From Saccoglossus kowalevskii (lineage: Eukaryota > Hemichordata > Enteropneusta > Harrimaniidae): 21,765 nt of DNA. The notes under the pieces were generated by a model. That model was not told where the DNA came from. It made no database searches and saw only the letters and a program-made list of their open reading frames with translations. The position numbers were made by a program, and so were the translations under genes. The stretch covers positions 408,669 through 430,433 of the forward strand of contig NW_003128864.1 of assembly GCF_000003605.2 (NCBI RefSeq). Direction: 5' to 3'. How positions within the stretch are numbered: the stretch's first letter is position 1; the number at the start of each line of letters is the position of its first letter. Below are positions 1 to 12,000 of the stretch, piece by piece.

Positions 1-5
1 TATCG
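1..5 (+). CDS. RNF31: last bases of an upstream RNF31 exon (partial)
   Basis: The window opens with tatcg followed by gtaagt, a consensus splice donor with its GT at 6-7. The next recognised exon starts in phase 0 at 2431, so these bases would end a phase-0 exon with a Ser codon (tcg). Human HOIP has about 70 further residues before this point, so the start codon and N-terminal part of the PUB domain must lie upstream. With only five bases this rests on the donor match and context. Confidence 0.55.
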
Positions 6-3000
6 GTAAGTGTTTTTTAGCATCATAAGTTTCAGCATGATTTGGCATTATGATTTGTATTAGAATTGGAGTAGTTTTTAAAACCATGACAAGTTTAAAA
101 TCAAATATTACATAAATTATATATACATATCCCTACTCTGAACTAGCAAAACATTAATTACTGGGTTAATAGAAAATACAAATTTGGTTGGAAAATATGA
201 TTTGTTTATCAAGATTGTACACACTAAAGAGTTTCCAAATTGTTGTTATTGTAAAATAATTTTCGTTTAGTTCAAATATCTGGATTATGGATACTGGTAA
301 CTGCTTTCACTTTGTAAGGTATAGAACAAACTTTTGAAATTATTGTTCTTGGCCTGGGTACTATTTCACAGTTCAAAGCATTCAAGTTGCAGTTTAATTT
401 TGTAATTATACAGCGTGGTGAATTTTGAAAACTATGACTAATCATAAAATTGAAACAGTTTCACTATCAATTTAAATTTGAAATATTAGGCATTTCCTTT
501 AACCTAATTACTGTTATTCACAAATAATATCAATAGCATTTACTAATATTACATCTAGGTACAGAAAAACTAAACCATCTTCACATCAAAAAACATCTTG
601 AAAATAGTAGTACCGGGGGGTACTTTACTACCTAGTAACTTAGGGGGCCTTGTTTGAACTGATGAATGTTGGGTAGTACATATATTACCTCCATTTTTGT
701 CATATTTACCGTATATCATTAATATCGTAATAATCTTCATTGTTCATGTATGTGTCCTAGAATAATTATGTGTCCTAGAATAATTAAAATTCATAATGTA
801 GTTTGTATTACTAGCAGGGTTCCACCGTTACTATGGCAGTGAATTTATGCATATGCTTCAACATATATTTAGGTAACAGATCTCAAAATATCTGTCATTG
901 GTGGTCATCATAGCCAACTTCACAATGTAGAAGGAATACAAATCTTGTCTAATGTATTCTACATATTTTTGAATCCATGTAATATAACCAAAATGAGTGA
1001 GTGATACCAAATGTCCACAATGGGGTGAAATGTTCATGTTTATACAAATATACACAACACCTAGGCAAATGAAAAATTAATTTTGGTTGACCATAATTTC
1101 ATCTCATTATATAATTACTTAGGTTCAAAAATATGCTGCTCGTGCTTTCCCCTTCATAGCATGCAAATAATCTGCTGTACTCAAACAGATGTACTTTCAG
1201 TTATAAAACTATATAATTAATAATTACTAGGTCACTTATTGTTTCACTTATAGTTCCCTGGTTGCTAATTAATCTTAAAATCCAAGTAAGATGTCAAATT
1301 ATTCATAGGCCTTACTATTATTATTACATGTGCTGTATTCCTGAAATTGAAATTCAGCGAGTTAGTGTAAACACGTTCTTTTAGCTTTCTCATATATGTA
1401 TATTAGCTCATTCAAGATTGTGGCTAATTCAACAAATAGTCTGTTTTTACAATGACATGGTTGGCAGCTGAATTATAGTGCTACTGATACTTGTATAGGG
1501 CAAACTCAGGTAATAGTGAAAATTCAATTCTATGTTTTCAATATATGCATTCAACTCAGCTTTCATTGATTTTATGCCAGTGTTGGAGCTATTCACATGT
1601 ATTTAACAAAATTGCAAATGGCAAGCTTTGGCCCAACTTTTATTTCAAAGGTACTCCTTGGCATTGCCATAGTTTGTGGCGTGAATGTCCTTTATACATG
1701 TATATGTTTATTGATCTTTGTTTTATAGGTTCAATGATTAACCACTTGCTGGTATCTAGGTTTTGAAGTGTAACCTGAGAAAAATTGGTGACACTTTTTT
1801 TGTACCTCATTGTCTCAGTGTATATCTGGATTTCAAATATGTTTAATATTATAGCCTGATTTAGAAAGATTTGTTCATTCCACATTCTGATGTGAGCGTA
1901 GTTAAATTGAATTATAGCATTACATGTAACTTATAAGGTTTTAGCAGCTTTGATAATTTTGGTAGCAGCACTTTTTTTCTGACACTATTACTAGTATTTA
2001 TAATTTTGTTTAAAAATGAAATAATCCAGTTCTAGCATTAACGCAGAAATTATCAATGTAGCATGCATGAAGCGATTATGAATTGTTAATTATTAATCCA
2101 AAGAAAACATGTTTTGTAGCATTTTTAAGGGTACAGCCTATGGGTGTAGTTATTGTGAGCGTCAAATTTCTTTGACCCTAACCTGAGTAATAGTTAACTG
2201 GTTCCCACCATGTAATCATTGAGTTGTTGACACCATGAATACCAATTATTTTGCACATTTTTAAGCATTTTCATATAATTTTTTGTTAATTTGGTACCAA
2301 AGGAATATAAATTTCCATTACCGATATTTAATTTTTTTTAAAAATCAAATATGGAAACAAAATGATGAATTGCTAACTTCTGTGATCAAAGGATAAACAT
2401 CAATTGCAAATTTTTGTTTTCACTGCACAGGGCCAGGACTCTATCGCTAAGCTCGTATCAGCACTCGGAATACTGGAAAAATATGGAATCAATTTATTAA
2501 AAGTAAACAAGCCTAATGTATGGAGGAGTGTTCGGTTTTCAAACGTGATATTTCGTACAAAGGTGGATATTGTCGAAGTAAGTACATTTTTTTTATATTA
2601 ATTAGTTTTCTCAAGATTTGGAATGATGGTTGAACAAGCAGGGCCACTGGTAAACCTTTTTTTTTTTTTTTTCATGTTTCAGTTCAAAATGGCCAACTGG
2701 TGGCTATTTTCTTTCTGTTGTTTTTGAAGGATGCACTTACAAACATGATATTTAGGATATGCCTATCTTGCATTATGGTTTTTTCAAAGCTGTCATTGTT
2801 ATTTGGACATATATGAAACAATGCAAAGGTCAAAGTTCAGCTGAGCTATCCACCCATATTGATATTGTACATATTTGGAATATTACTGTGACTACCTTCT
2901 GAGTTGTTTCTACTACTTGGATAATTCTTTTGTTCTCATTCTAATAAAATAAACATTTTTTTTCACAGATTGTACAATATTTCTAGTTTATTGACTCTTA

Positions 3001-6000
3001 AATTAATAATGAAAAGTTGCATTTTGCTGGAAAGTCAAAGCCAGCCTCCAATTTATTCATTTTGGTCTAGATCAACTGCTAATGACTCCTCATGAATTGT
3101 CATGAACTTTTTAAAAATCAATATTTAACTGTTATATATGTTTTCATTCATTACCTGCAAAATGCTATCAACTTAACAATAGATTATGCATTTATATTTG
3201 TGAAATGATCAGATAAGTTGTCTATCGATGTTTTTGTTTTGACATTGAATGTCACTGTTGTCTTTCCTGACTTTTTTGATGTGCATTTTGCAAGTGTGAG
3301 TTGTGAATGCTGACATATATTACATTTGTGCCACAGAAACCATGTTTTAGTTTGCGATTTAGGTGTCTGTGTGGCCGTCTTCCTATCATAATTGCATTAT
3401 GGCAATTTAATGTGCTATCCTAGCATCAACTATATGCCTGGTCGAACACAAGCACCTACAGACCTAAATCAAGTTTCAAGTTGCATTTATTAATGAATGA
3501 AACATTGGTAGGGGTGGACTCATTTATTTAGGATTTCGACTCAAATCTACTGATAACGAGTCTGATGCTACAATCACTATGCTACCAGTAACCGGTATGA
3601 CCTCCCAGAAACCTGAATATGTTCTTAGCTATTAAAAAAAACAATAAATTCAATTTTAATATCTAAATCATCTTTAAACATGATTGATGCAATTTATTTA
3701 CTTATTGTTTTACCATCGTTGCCATTATAGGGTGCCCGGAATGTTCTTCAACTTCTTGGATACACAGAGGATGTTGATGATGGATTGACTTATCCAGACG
3801 AAGTTGAAAATCCTAATATTGCAGAGGTTGTTAAAGTAACTGCAGACCTCATCATAGCCAAACATGAAATAGAAGCTATTCAAAAAAACTGCCACCCTCA
3901 GCCTGATGCTGTGAAACAGTACAAGATGCCCAGTTATCAGAGTACCCCTGGATCTGTAAGGTCTATGCAGCAAAGATTGAGTACACAACTGGAGAAAGTG
4001 CACCAGCAACAATCTGGTATGCCTAGCCGTGTAGTCGGTGGAGTAGCATTACCAGGAATGACATATGTGAGTTCATTGGAGTTATCAGTTCTACATGTAT
4101 TTTCCAAGGTATGCAAAAATCCCAAAAATTCAAGCATAAACAATATGTATTCACATAGTGTTAAATATTTATATTACAGCCCCCTAAAACAGTCTCTGCT
4201 CTTGGCCGACGTCCACCACCACCACCTCCTCAGAAAGATGTCCCTTCAGGGTCTGTTACCCAGCCAACAATCTCTAAGCCACCAACCAGTCAATTGCCTT
4301 CATCATTACTTACTGATACTCCAACTGGAGCAGAATCTTCAATATTGGACAATACTCTAGAAATCAAAAGGCCTCCAACTATGGAACCTGCTATAGGACC
4401 TGCTGTTCCAACAACACAACAAAAAAGACGAGCCCCACCAAGACCCATATCAACATTAGAAAACTTCCCACCTGACACTGTTGAGAGTGCCATTTCACCA
4501 AAAAAAGTTTGAATTCTACTGATGACACTCCTAAAAAAAGTGAAATAGGTAGGTTAGAATGAATTCAAATTATCTGATGATCGATGGTTAGTTGGACATC
4601 TTTCCGTGAAGTTGGTAGCATCGTGATAATTACGATATCATAGTGACACACCTTTCAGTTGTTACAATTAATTTACAAATTTGATAACAGACATGTGTAT
4701 TTAATAAAACAAATGCTTTGTTTGAAATTTGTTAAATTTACATATTGATAAACATTATATCTCACATATGCACATGAATTTGTTTCAAGATCCAATTAAA
4801 GATGACTGAATGACAACCAATTAATTTTTTAATTAAATTATAAACATATTTTCACAATTCTCAAACTAGATATTAATTTAATCGTGTGTGGAGAAACATG
4901 GGTTAAAAATTCCAATGAAGTGAGTATGCTACACACACACACACACACTTCACAATGAATTGTCTCACCAGTTTAAAGCAATTTATTTTATTTTATCCAA
5001 ATTGCACCACATTTGTAACATGCCACATTAACATATTGCAACTATGTCTTCCTTCAGATGAAGCTACACTTTGTGACTTGTGTGGACAGTGTCCTGCTAC
5101 AAAGCTGTGTGATGAATGTGGTGACAAGCGATGTGACGAATGTGACAATAGATGGCATCAACACGCTGCACGTAATTCGCATCATCGACGATCTTTCCAG
5201 GCTGTGGATAAAAAAGCTGAAACATCAACTGTGGTGTCTCCGCCCCCACAGACACTGCATAGAAGCAGGTACATGTACATGCAAGTTAGTTGTCTGCTTG
5301 TAAATTGCACTTACAATGGGTGTTGGAATATGGTATGGTACTTGCAACGTTGTAATATTACTTACTTGTTGTCAGCGATAATTGGTGGGACTTTGCTGTG
5401 AACATCATTGTTGATATGGTAGAGATTATTTAAACTAACTGAAACTCATGTTGAATGTCTGAGAATGTCTTGGTTATTGTGGGAAATTAAAATGCTAAAT
5501 TTGTACATAATTTCTTAAATGATATTTTTCAAGCCATACCCCCTGTAAAAATGGTTGTGTCCAAGAGAATGGCTTTTCATAGGATACAAAGATCTTTGAT
5601 AATATTACTAGGAAATTGATAAGAGGGATAAGTACCTTATTCTGATTCGTGCGGCATAGTGAATGCTATTCTATAACTTAAATTGATATATTCATTTCAA
5701 ATACTAGTAATCACTTGAATGGATAGTGTTATGAATAATTAAAATAATTAGTTAATTGATGTGTTATCTATACCTTGTTTTGACTATTGATTTTTGTCTG
5801 CAACATTGACTGAAAGTACTGTGTAGCAAAATATTATTCTATTTTACCATATGTTCTTACACATTGGGAAATTTGGTCTAATTTGCATATCTATTCCCTT
5901 CCCCGTCCAAGGAGTGATGTATCATTGCCTAAGAAGCCTGTCCCTACACCAAGGAAACGAGCAAAACCAAGACCTGAATCTGTATCATCTGTGTACGAAA

Positions 6001-9000
6001 TGCAAAGCAAATCTGAGGTAAAAAAATATAATTATGAATTAATTTTAAAATATAATTTTGAATTAATTTTAAAATTGCATCGCTGTGAATTTACGAATAT
6101 TCTACTAGAAGGACGAGTGAACAAATTTCAAAGCAATGTTGTATATATGAACCAGCTGCATGATTTCATTCAAGAGGTACATGTATTTAAGAACACAGTT
6201 ACTGTGAAACATCTTTCTTAGCTAGCAGTCATTAGCTAAACAGTGATTTCTCACTAAATCAAGCATTCCGGTTACAAATTTTGGAGTTGTTCAAGTGTTA
6301 TGCCATCATTCAATTCTGTATGCAAAATTAATATGAAATGAGTGAAAATGGAAATAGCTGTTTCTTCGATGATGTAGTGACAGTAGTACTGCAGGATTTA
6401 ATGGTTTGGATTATTTTCTTTGTTTCATAGGAACAAACATCACCCAACATTCACTTACACACCTTACCAAAAAGTCGTTCAACTACTTCAGTATCAAGTT
6501 TTCAACAACCTCTTCCTGCTGTTGGCTCACAGTCGAATGCTTACCTACCTGAGCTTGAGCAGGAAGCTCTGATGCCACAACCAAAAGACAGAAGAGAGGA
6601 GGAGAGAAAGTTTTTATTGATGTTAGAATTGATTAATATTGATATAGATCAAAGCCGGAAAATAGTGCACGAATTAAGAGACCAACAGGATGCTATGAAG
6701 AGGCACAATCTAGAGGCATGGCAGACTCCACATTACCAACAGATTGAGCTAGAGATACAGAAGGAAATGAAAAATGAGAAAGACTTGATGGTTCAAAAAT
6801 CTGCTTTGACAAAAGAATTCAGACAAGGTTTGTCGGTGATGGCACAATCACTGTATGGGCCCTTTCCATCCAGTGTTGTGCACCAGCCTCCTGGATCATA
6901 TCATCTACCACCTGAGCTAATTCCACCTAGTGATACCCTCTTGCAGTCACATCTACCTGCCCAAATGGTGCAACCACTTCGTACTAATGCTTTGGGAATT
7001 GGAAGCAGTAATCAGTATGCCTCATTACAAAGACTGCCTGGACAAGTTCACCGAAGGCAAGACAGTGCTCACGAGAGCCACTTGGCTACAATGCCACGTA
7101 GGTCTGTGTGTCCGTCATGCAAGTATTTGAATATTTCTGGTGTTGAGGCTTGCTCACAGTGTTCTCTGAACCTGTTGCCTTCTACTAAGAAACCTTCAGT
7201 ATTAAGCAGTAGTTATCAGAATAAGCTGCATGACATTCAACAAATTGAGATGATGCAGACAAAAGAGTGTAATAGGTGTGGAACGTCAAACAAAGCTGCT
7301 AATAAGATATGTGCGGCTTGTCAACTACCCTTGTTGAGTAAAGCACCAGAATCTAAGATTGGTGGCATGGATTTTGATCTACTCGAATCACCACCACAGC
7401 CTCCTGCGCGGAGACAAAAACATAAACAGAACCAACAAATAGAAGAAGTAAAACATCTGATCCCCGCTGCTGTTACAGCTGGGCCTGAATCTTCAAGCAC
7501 TGAATCAGCGAGTAAAAAGCACATGTGGTCTTGCGAACACTGCACCTATCTCAACACTAACCCTGATACTCGTATCTGTGAAGTGTGCAGTCGAACTACA
7601 CATAGTATCCCCATGGTAGGAAAACAAAATGCGAGAATCTCCAAGTCAGATGGCAATGACTCTGATGATATACTGCCAAAATCTGCTTTTATAGCCCACA
7701 GCTCTGTGGAGAATATAGTAGACAAAACAAAATCGGAAGAGATAAAATCATCAAAACAACCAATCTCCAGATTTGTATCTATGCAGGAAGACCAGGAACA
7801 GGTAAATATATTTTATCTATTATTTTTATCGACCTTATTGACGAAAATTCGTTTACTGCATAGTTGTTAACATTGTATTGTAACACGTCTGGCTCAATTT
7901 ATTATAATTTGATGCACAGAAAATGATCGCATCTTCTCTTCCTGAATCATAGGTGGTCAGAGAGAAATTGCAGGCTAAAAAAGAATGGCAAGAACAATTA
8001 AGGCAAGAGGAAGAAGAGGCAAAGAAACAAGAAACATTGACTGGAAGTAGAAAAACAGCGAATACAAAATTGGATACAGATTGTAAGAGAAATGTTTATA
8101 TGACCAAAATATACTCATTACAACTGTACTACAGTGTGCCTCATGTTTTTGAGAACATTGTACATTTACTGTCATCATAATAATGGATTGAATTCTAAAT
8201 CAGCAATATTGCCAGCTAACCATACTACTGAATGTTCGTTTGCCCAATTGATTTTGGGTCACACCATTCTCAAAAGGTGACAAGTTAAATTAAAATATGA
8301 GAGGGACATTTTTTTTTATGATAAGTGATCTTGATAAGTAATATATATATACATTTGAAAGCAAAAGAAGATATTGAGTATATCAAAATATCATTACTTA
8401 GGGTAAAATTATATATTCCTCATTTGAAATGGTCGTAAGCTCAACTTGCAAGATGTCATGGGGAAACTTTGAGTTAGAAAACTTGTTTCTCATGGTACAG
8501 AAGTAGTTGAATGGATTGTCATTTCAATCAATGGCCAAGTCCACCAGAATGTGGTAAAAAAATGTTGGGATATTGGAATGATGACAACTTCAAAACCTAC
8601 CAGTTGTCTGTGACCAGTAGCAACTCAGGATATTGTTTTGAAAACAAGCAAGCTATTGATGACTGCAGCCAAAGTTAATAGAATCTTGCAAAGTATTATT
8701 TGTGATGTCTATTGTTTCTTAGACTTCTTCCGAATAAATGCGACAAGGTTCAGAATTTCTCAGAGTAATTTTATCTGAAACTGGTGCATCATTTTTAGCT
8801 GAAACAACTTACAATAAATTCTAAGGTATGAAGTATTGAGAGTGCCACTTGCAGTCACTATAAATGCACCTACTTGATAATGGTGTGCCCCGAACTGTGC
8901 ATTTTTCAATGTTCAGTTGTATGGTTTGCCAATTAGCCATGCTATATTGCTGATTAGATGTTTCATCTGTTATTGCGATGACAGGAATTTCTAATCACAT

Positions 9001-12000
9001 TTCAAGTTTAAATCCTTATTATTGAACGTATGAGTAAATTATAAATTTAGCATGTGAAATCAGAGAAAAAAAACTTTCGATGCACGCAGGCAAGTCTGTT
9101 CTTGTTTTAATGAACTTTTCATGTGTGTTTCTAGAATCTCCGTCACATGTTTATTAAGCCAATGTTTGGAAAAGAAGTTCTTGCCAAAGTAACACTGAAT
9201 TTACAAGTTGATCACGTGGCATTTGCATCTGTTGTGACAAGTGGATTATGTCATTGTCTCATTTGCATAACAGTAAACAGACCTTTTGTTTTCTACACTC
9301 TTGGCCATCTTAGAATAGCCTATCAGTGGACAGCTAATTGAAATTCCAAGTACTTACAAGTTCATTCAAATGGTTAGTCCTTGTTTCAAGCTTCTGAGCT
9401 CAACCATGGAACAGCTAAGAATTCCACAATTATCTTACAATCTTTTTTTACCAGTGACATCATCTATCATTGAAGACAGTGATCCTTTTGGAAAGATCGA
9501 CATCGACAGGTGGGAGAAGAAACAACCAGACCTTTTGAAACTAGAGACACAACAAATTCAAGATTGGAAGAGACAGGATCGACAGCAACAGGAGATTAAA
9601 GAAAGGAAACTACTTGAAGAACAACGAAATGATGGGTTGAAATTTATTAATCTATTGAGGGTAAGTTATGTTGTTTTTATTACCAGTAATATGATCACTT
9701 GCGTAACTGACTTAGTTGATCCATATTGTGCAACAATCATCTACACATCAATTGAAATATTATCAATATTTTTTTCAGTTTTGTTATAGATTACAAAGCT
9801 GGGTCATTCATCTTACTCTACTGAATGTTTCTCTCACCCAACTTTGTTTCTGAGAACTTTGTGTTGATTAATCTCTCGCAAATAGCGTGTACCTCAGATT
9901 TGTTATCATCTTAGTTTTATGCAGATACTTTGTTATTACAGCTTCAGTTTTGTATTTAACATTCTATGTATCAAGATTGTGTTGAATGGTGACAAAACTT
10001 GTACATTCAACCTGATGAATCAGCACCAAATATAATTTGTGATATATTGCTATCCAGACTTAGACATTCAATTTTCGGGGGGCAGCATCTAATGCAGTGC
10101 AGAACTGCAGCCCCTATTTTTTTGTAGAAACCACAACCATTTATTAATTAATTATTGCAGGTCCTTCAGTCATTTACTGATTAACTGTCATGTACCGGTT
10201 AATGTATTGTGAATGGTTGTCAACTGTCATTTGAAATTTATAAAACATTTATAAAAATATTTTATATAAAAACATTCATGCCTCCATTAAATTTATTGTA
10301 TTTGCATTTTTAATTTATTACAATTTTATATATTTCCAATGTAATGTTTAATTGTTATAAATTCATATATTAGAAAGTCGATGAGAATACGTATAACGTG
10401 AACGAACTAGAAATTGCCTTACATTTATGTGACACTAAAGAACCTTTCAAATGGCTACAAGATGACTGGCCTGCGCTTATAGAAGAAATTATCAACATGT
10501 CAAGTATACAGGCTCAGTATGATGAGCAATATATTTGGGGTCGCATCACTACTGAAGAAGCGAAAGAAGCTGCATTACGCCACCTTGGCGATGTCAAAAG
10601 ATCTGCAGAGGAAAGCTTAATAAAGCGAAAGAATGAGGTTAGGAGATATACCAATAATTTTAATTTTTGGTTTGTTGATATTGAAATTCACATGAAACAT
10701 TTCAGAAATTTGTTGTCATTGTATGTTGTATCTTTGTTCAGAGATGGCTTTTGATGACAGCTTTTTACTAAGAGTATCTGTTGACTTGCTTTGATACTTG
10801 ATATGCAGATACCTTAAACTTTTTCAGATTTTCTATTTTTTATGACAATATTTTTGTGATTTCTGCTAAAAAAATGCTATTATCAACTAGCCCTGATTTG
10901 TTTAAGAATTTATTATTTTGCCTGCGATAGTCAAGCATTGCAATTTATAAGTTGAATACACTGGAGCTGTTTCAACAGTCAAGTTTCACACTACTCTCAA
11001 TCCTATAACACTCTTCAGTCTGCAAACATAATTTAAACAAAAGTTATGAACATCTTTACTGTGCAGTAAGCTTTTATAGTGCAGTTAAAAAACATACATG
11101 TGTCATGAATTCTTATTATTTATCCTTGCATTAATTTTCGTAAGTGGTTTTACGAGGTGCGCCCTCTGTGGCAGGATCAATATACACAGGTGGAGCTAAG
11201 ATGGCGGAGTAGCTAGCGAGGACTGGTAGTGAGTGATCTGTCGTACTGATTTTGTTATAGCGTTCTGTGACAACATGTATGTATCTCTTTTGTGAATTCA
11301 GATAGAAGAATTCTTGGACCTTGGCATTTATGGCAGAGAAAACCTCTCTGAAGCTCTGAAGCGTAATCAGGGTGATATTAAAAAGTCTATTGCAGACTTA
11401 GAGAAACAGACCTTGGAACCCTTTTTAAACCGTGTATGGGATGAAGGTAGCGAAGTCTCAGTGACGAAAACTGAAGCAATAGATCAGAATGTAAACTATG
11501 AGGTGAGTCATAATATGCATACAGCGACATGATACATATATGTACCTGTATATGTAATGGCACCCATTCAAACATCACCACTGCCAATTATAATGTGTAC
11601 AAATTTGGCTGCCTGAAGATAATTATGAATGTAAAAAAGAAAAAACAATCTTGTCTCTTGCAACGTTCATGTTATGGTATCTCTGCCATGTGGTGAAATT
11701 TTTAATTCTCAGTGTTTGCAGAGGGATTACACAACTTGTATTCATGTTATTCGGGACCACTTGAGATCCACTTAGCTCGTGCTGAAATCATGCCCTCGTT
11801 CTTCAATCTGTTATTTGACCCAAACATGGAAAACGATACGCATATGTTGATAATAATAACTGCTATATTGAAATTATATCCATTTGCTGTTATGGTATTT
11901 ATTATGACTCGTGAACGGCAAAGAAGATTTGAAAAACAATTATTTTTTCACAATGATGTAGCATTGCAAGAAAAAACTGTTGCAGCTGCACATATGCGTC

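Noticed and set aside
1491-1885. Overlapping open frames on both strands in the first intron
   Set aside because: Low-complexity, Cys/Tyr/Phe-rich translations typical of random A/T-rich sequence; no splice or domain support.
4294-4512. Treating the stop at 4510-4512 as the end of a short gene
   Set aside because: Coding character continues in the adjacent frame to a consensus donor whose phase fits the B-box exon, so a one-base indel explains it better.
4507-4512. Splice donor gtttga that would avoid the stop
   Set aside because: Weak donor, and it gives phase 0 whereas the next exon needs phase 1.
3725-4512. Minus-strand open frames opposite the PUB and proline-rich exons
   Set aside because: They are antisense shadows of well-supported exons and show no domain of their own.
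5058-5303. Second plus-strand frame across the B-box exon
   Set aside because: The overlapping frame holds the zinc-finger Cys/His pattern and agrees in phase with both neighbours.
9147-9341. Open frame in the intron before exon H
   Set aside because: No domain, no HOIP similarity, and exon G joins exon H in phase without it.
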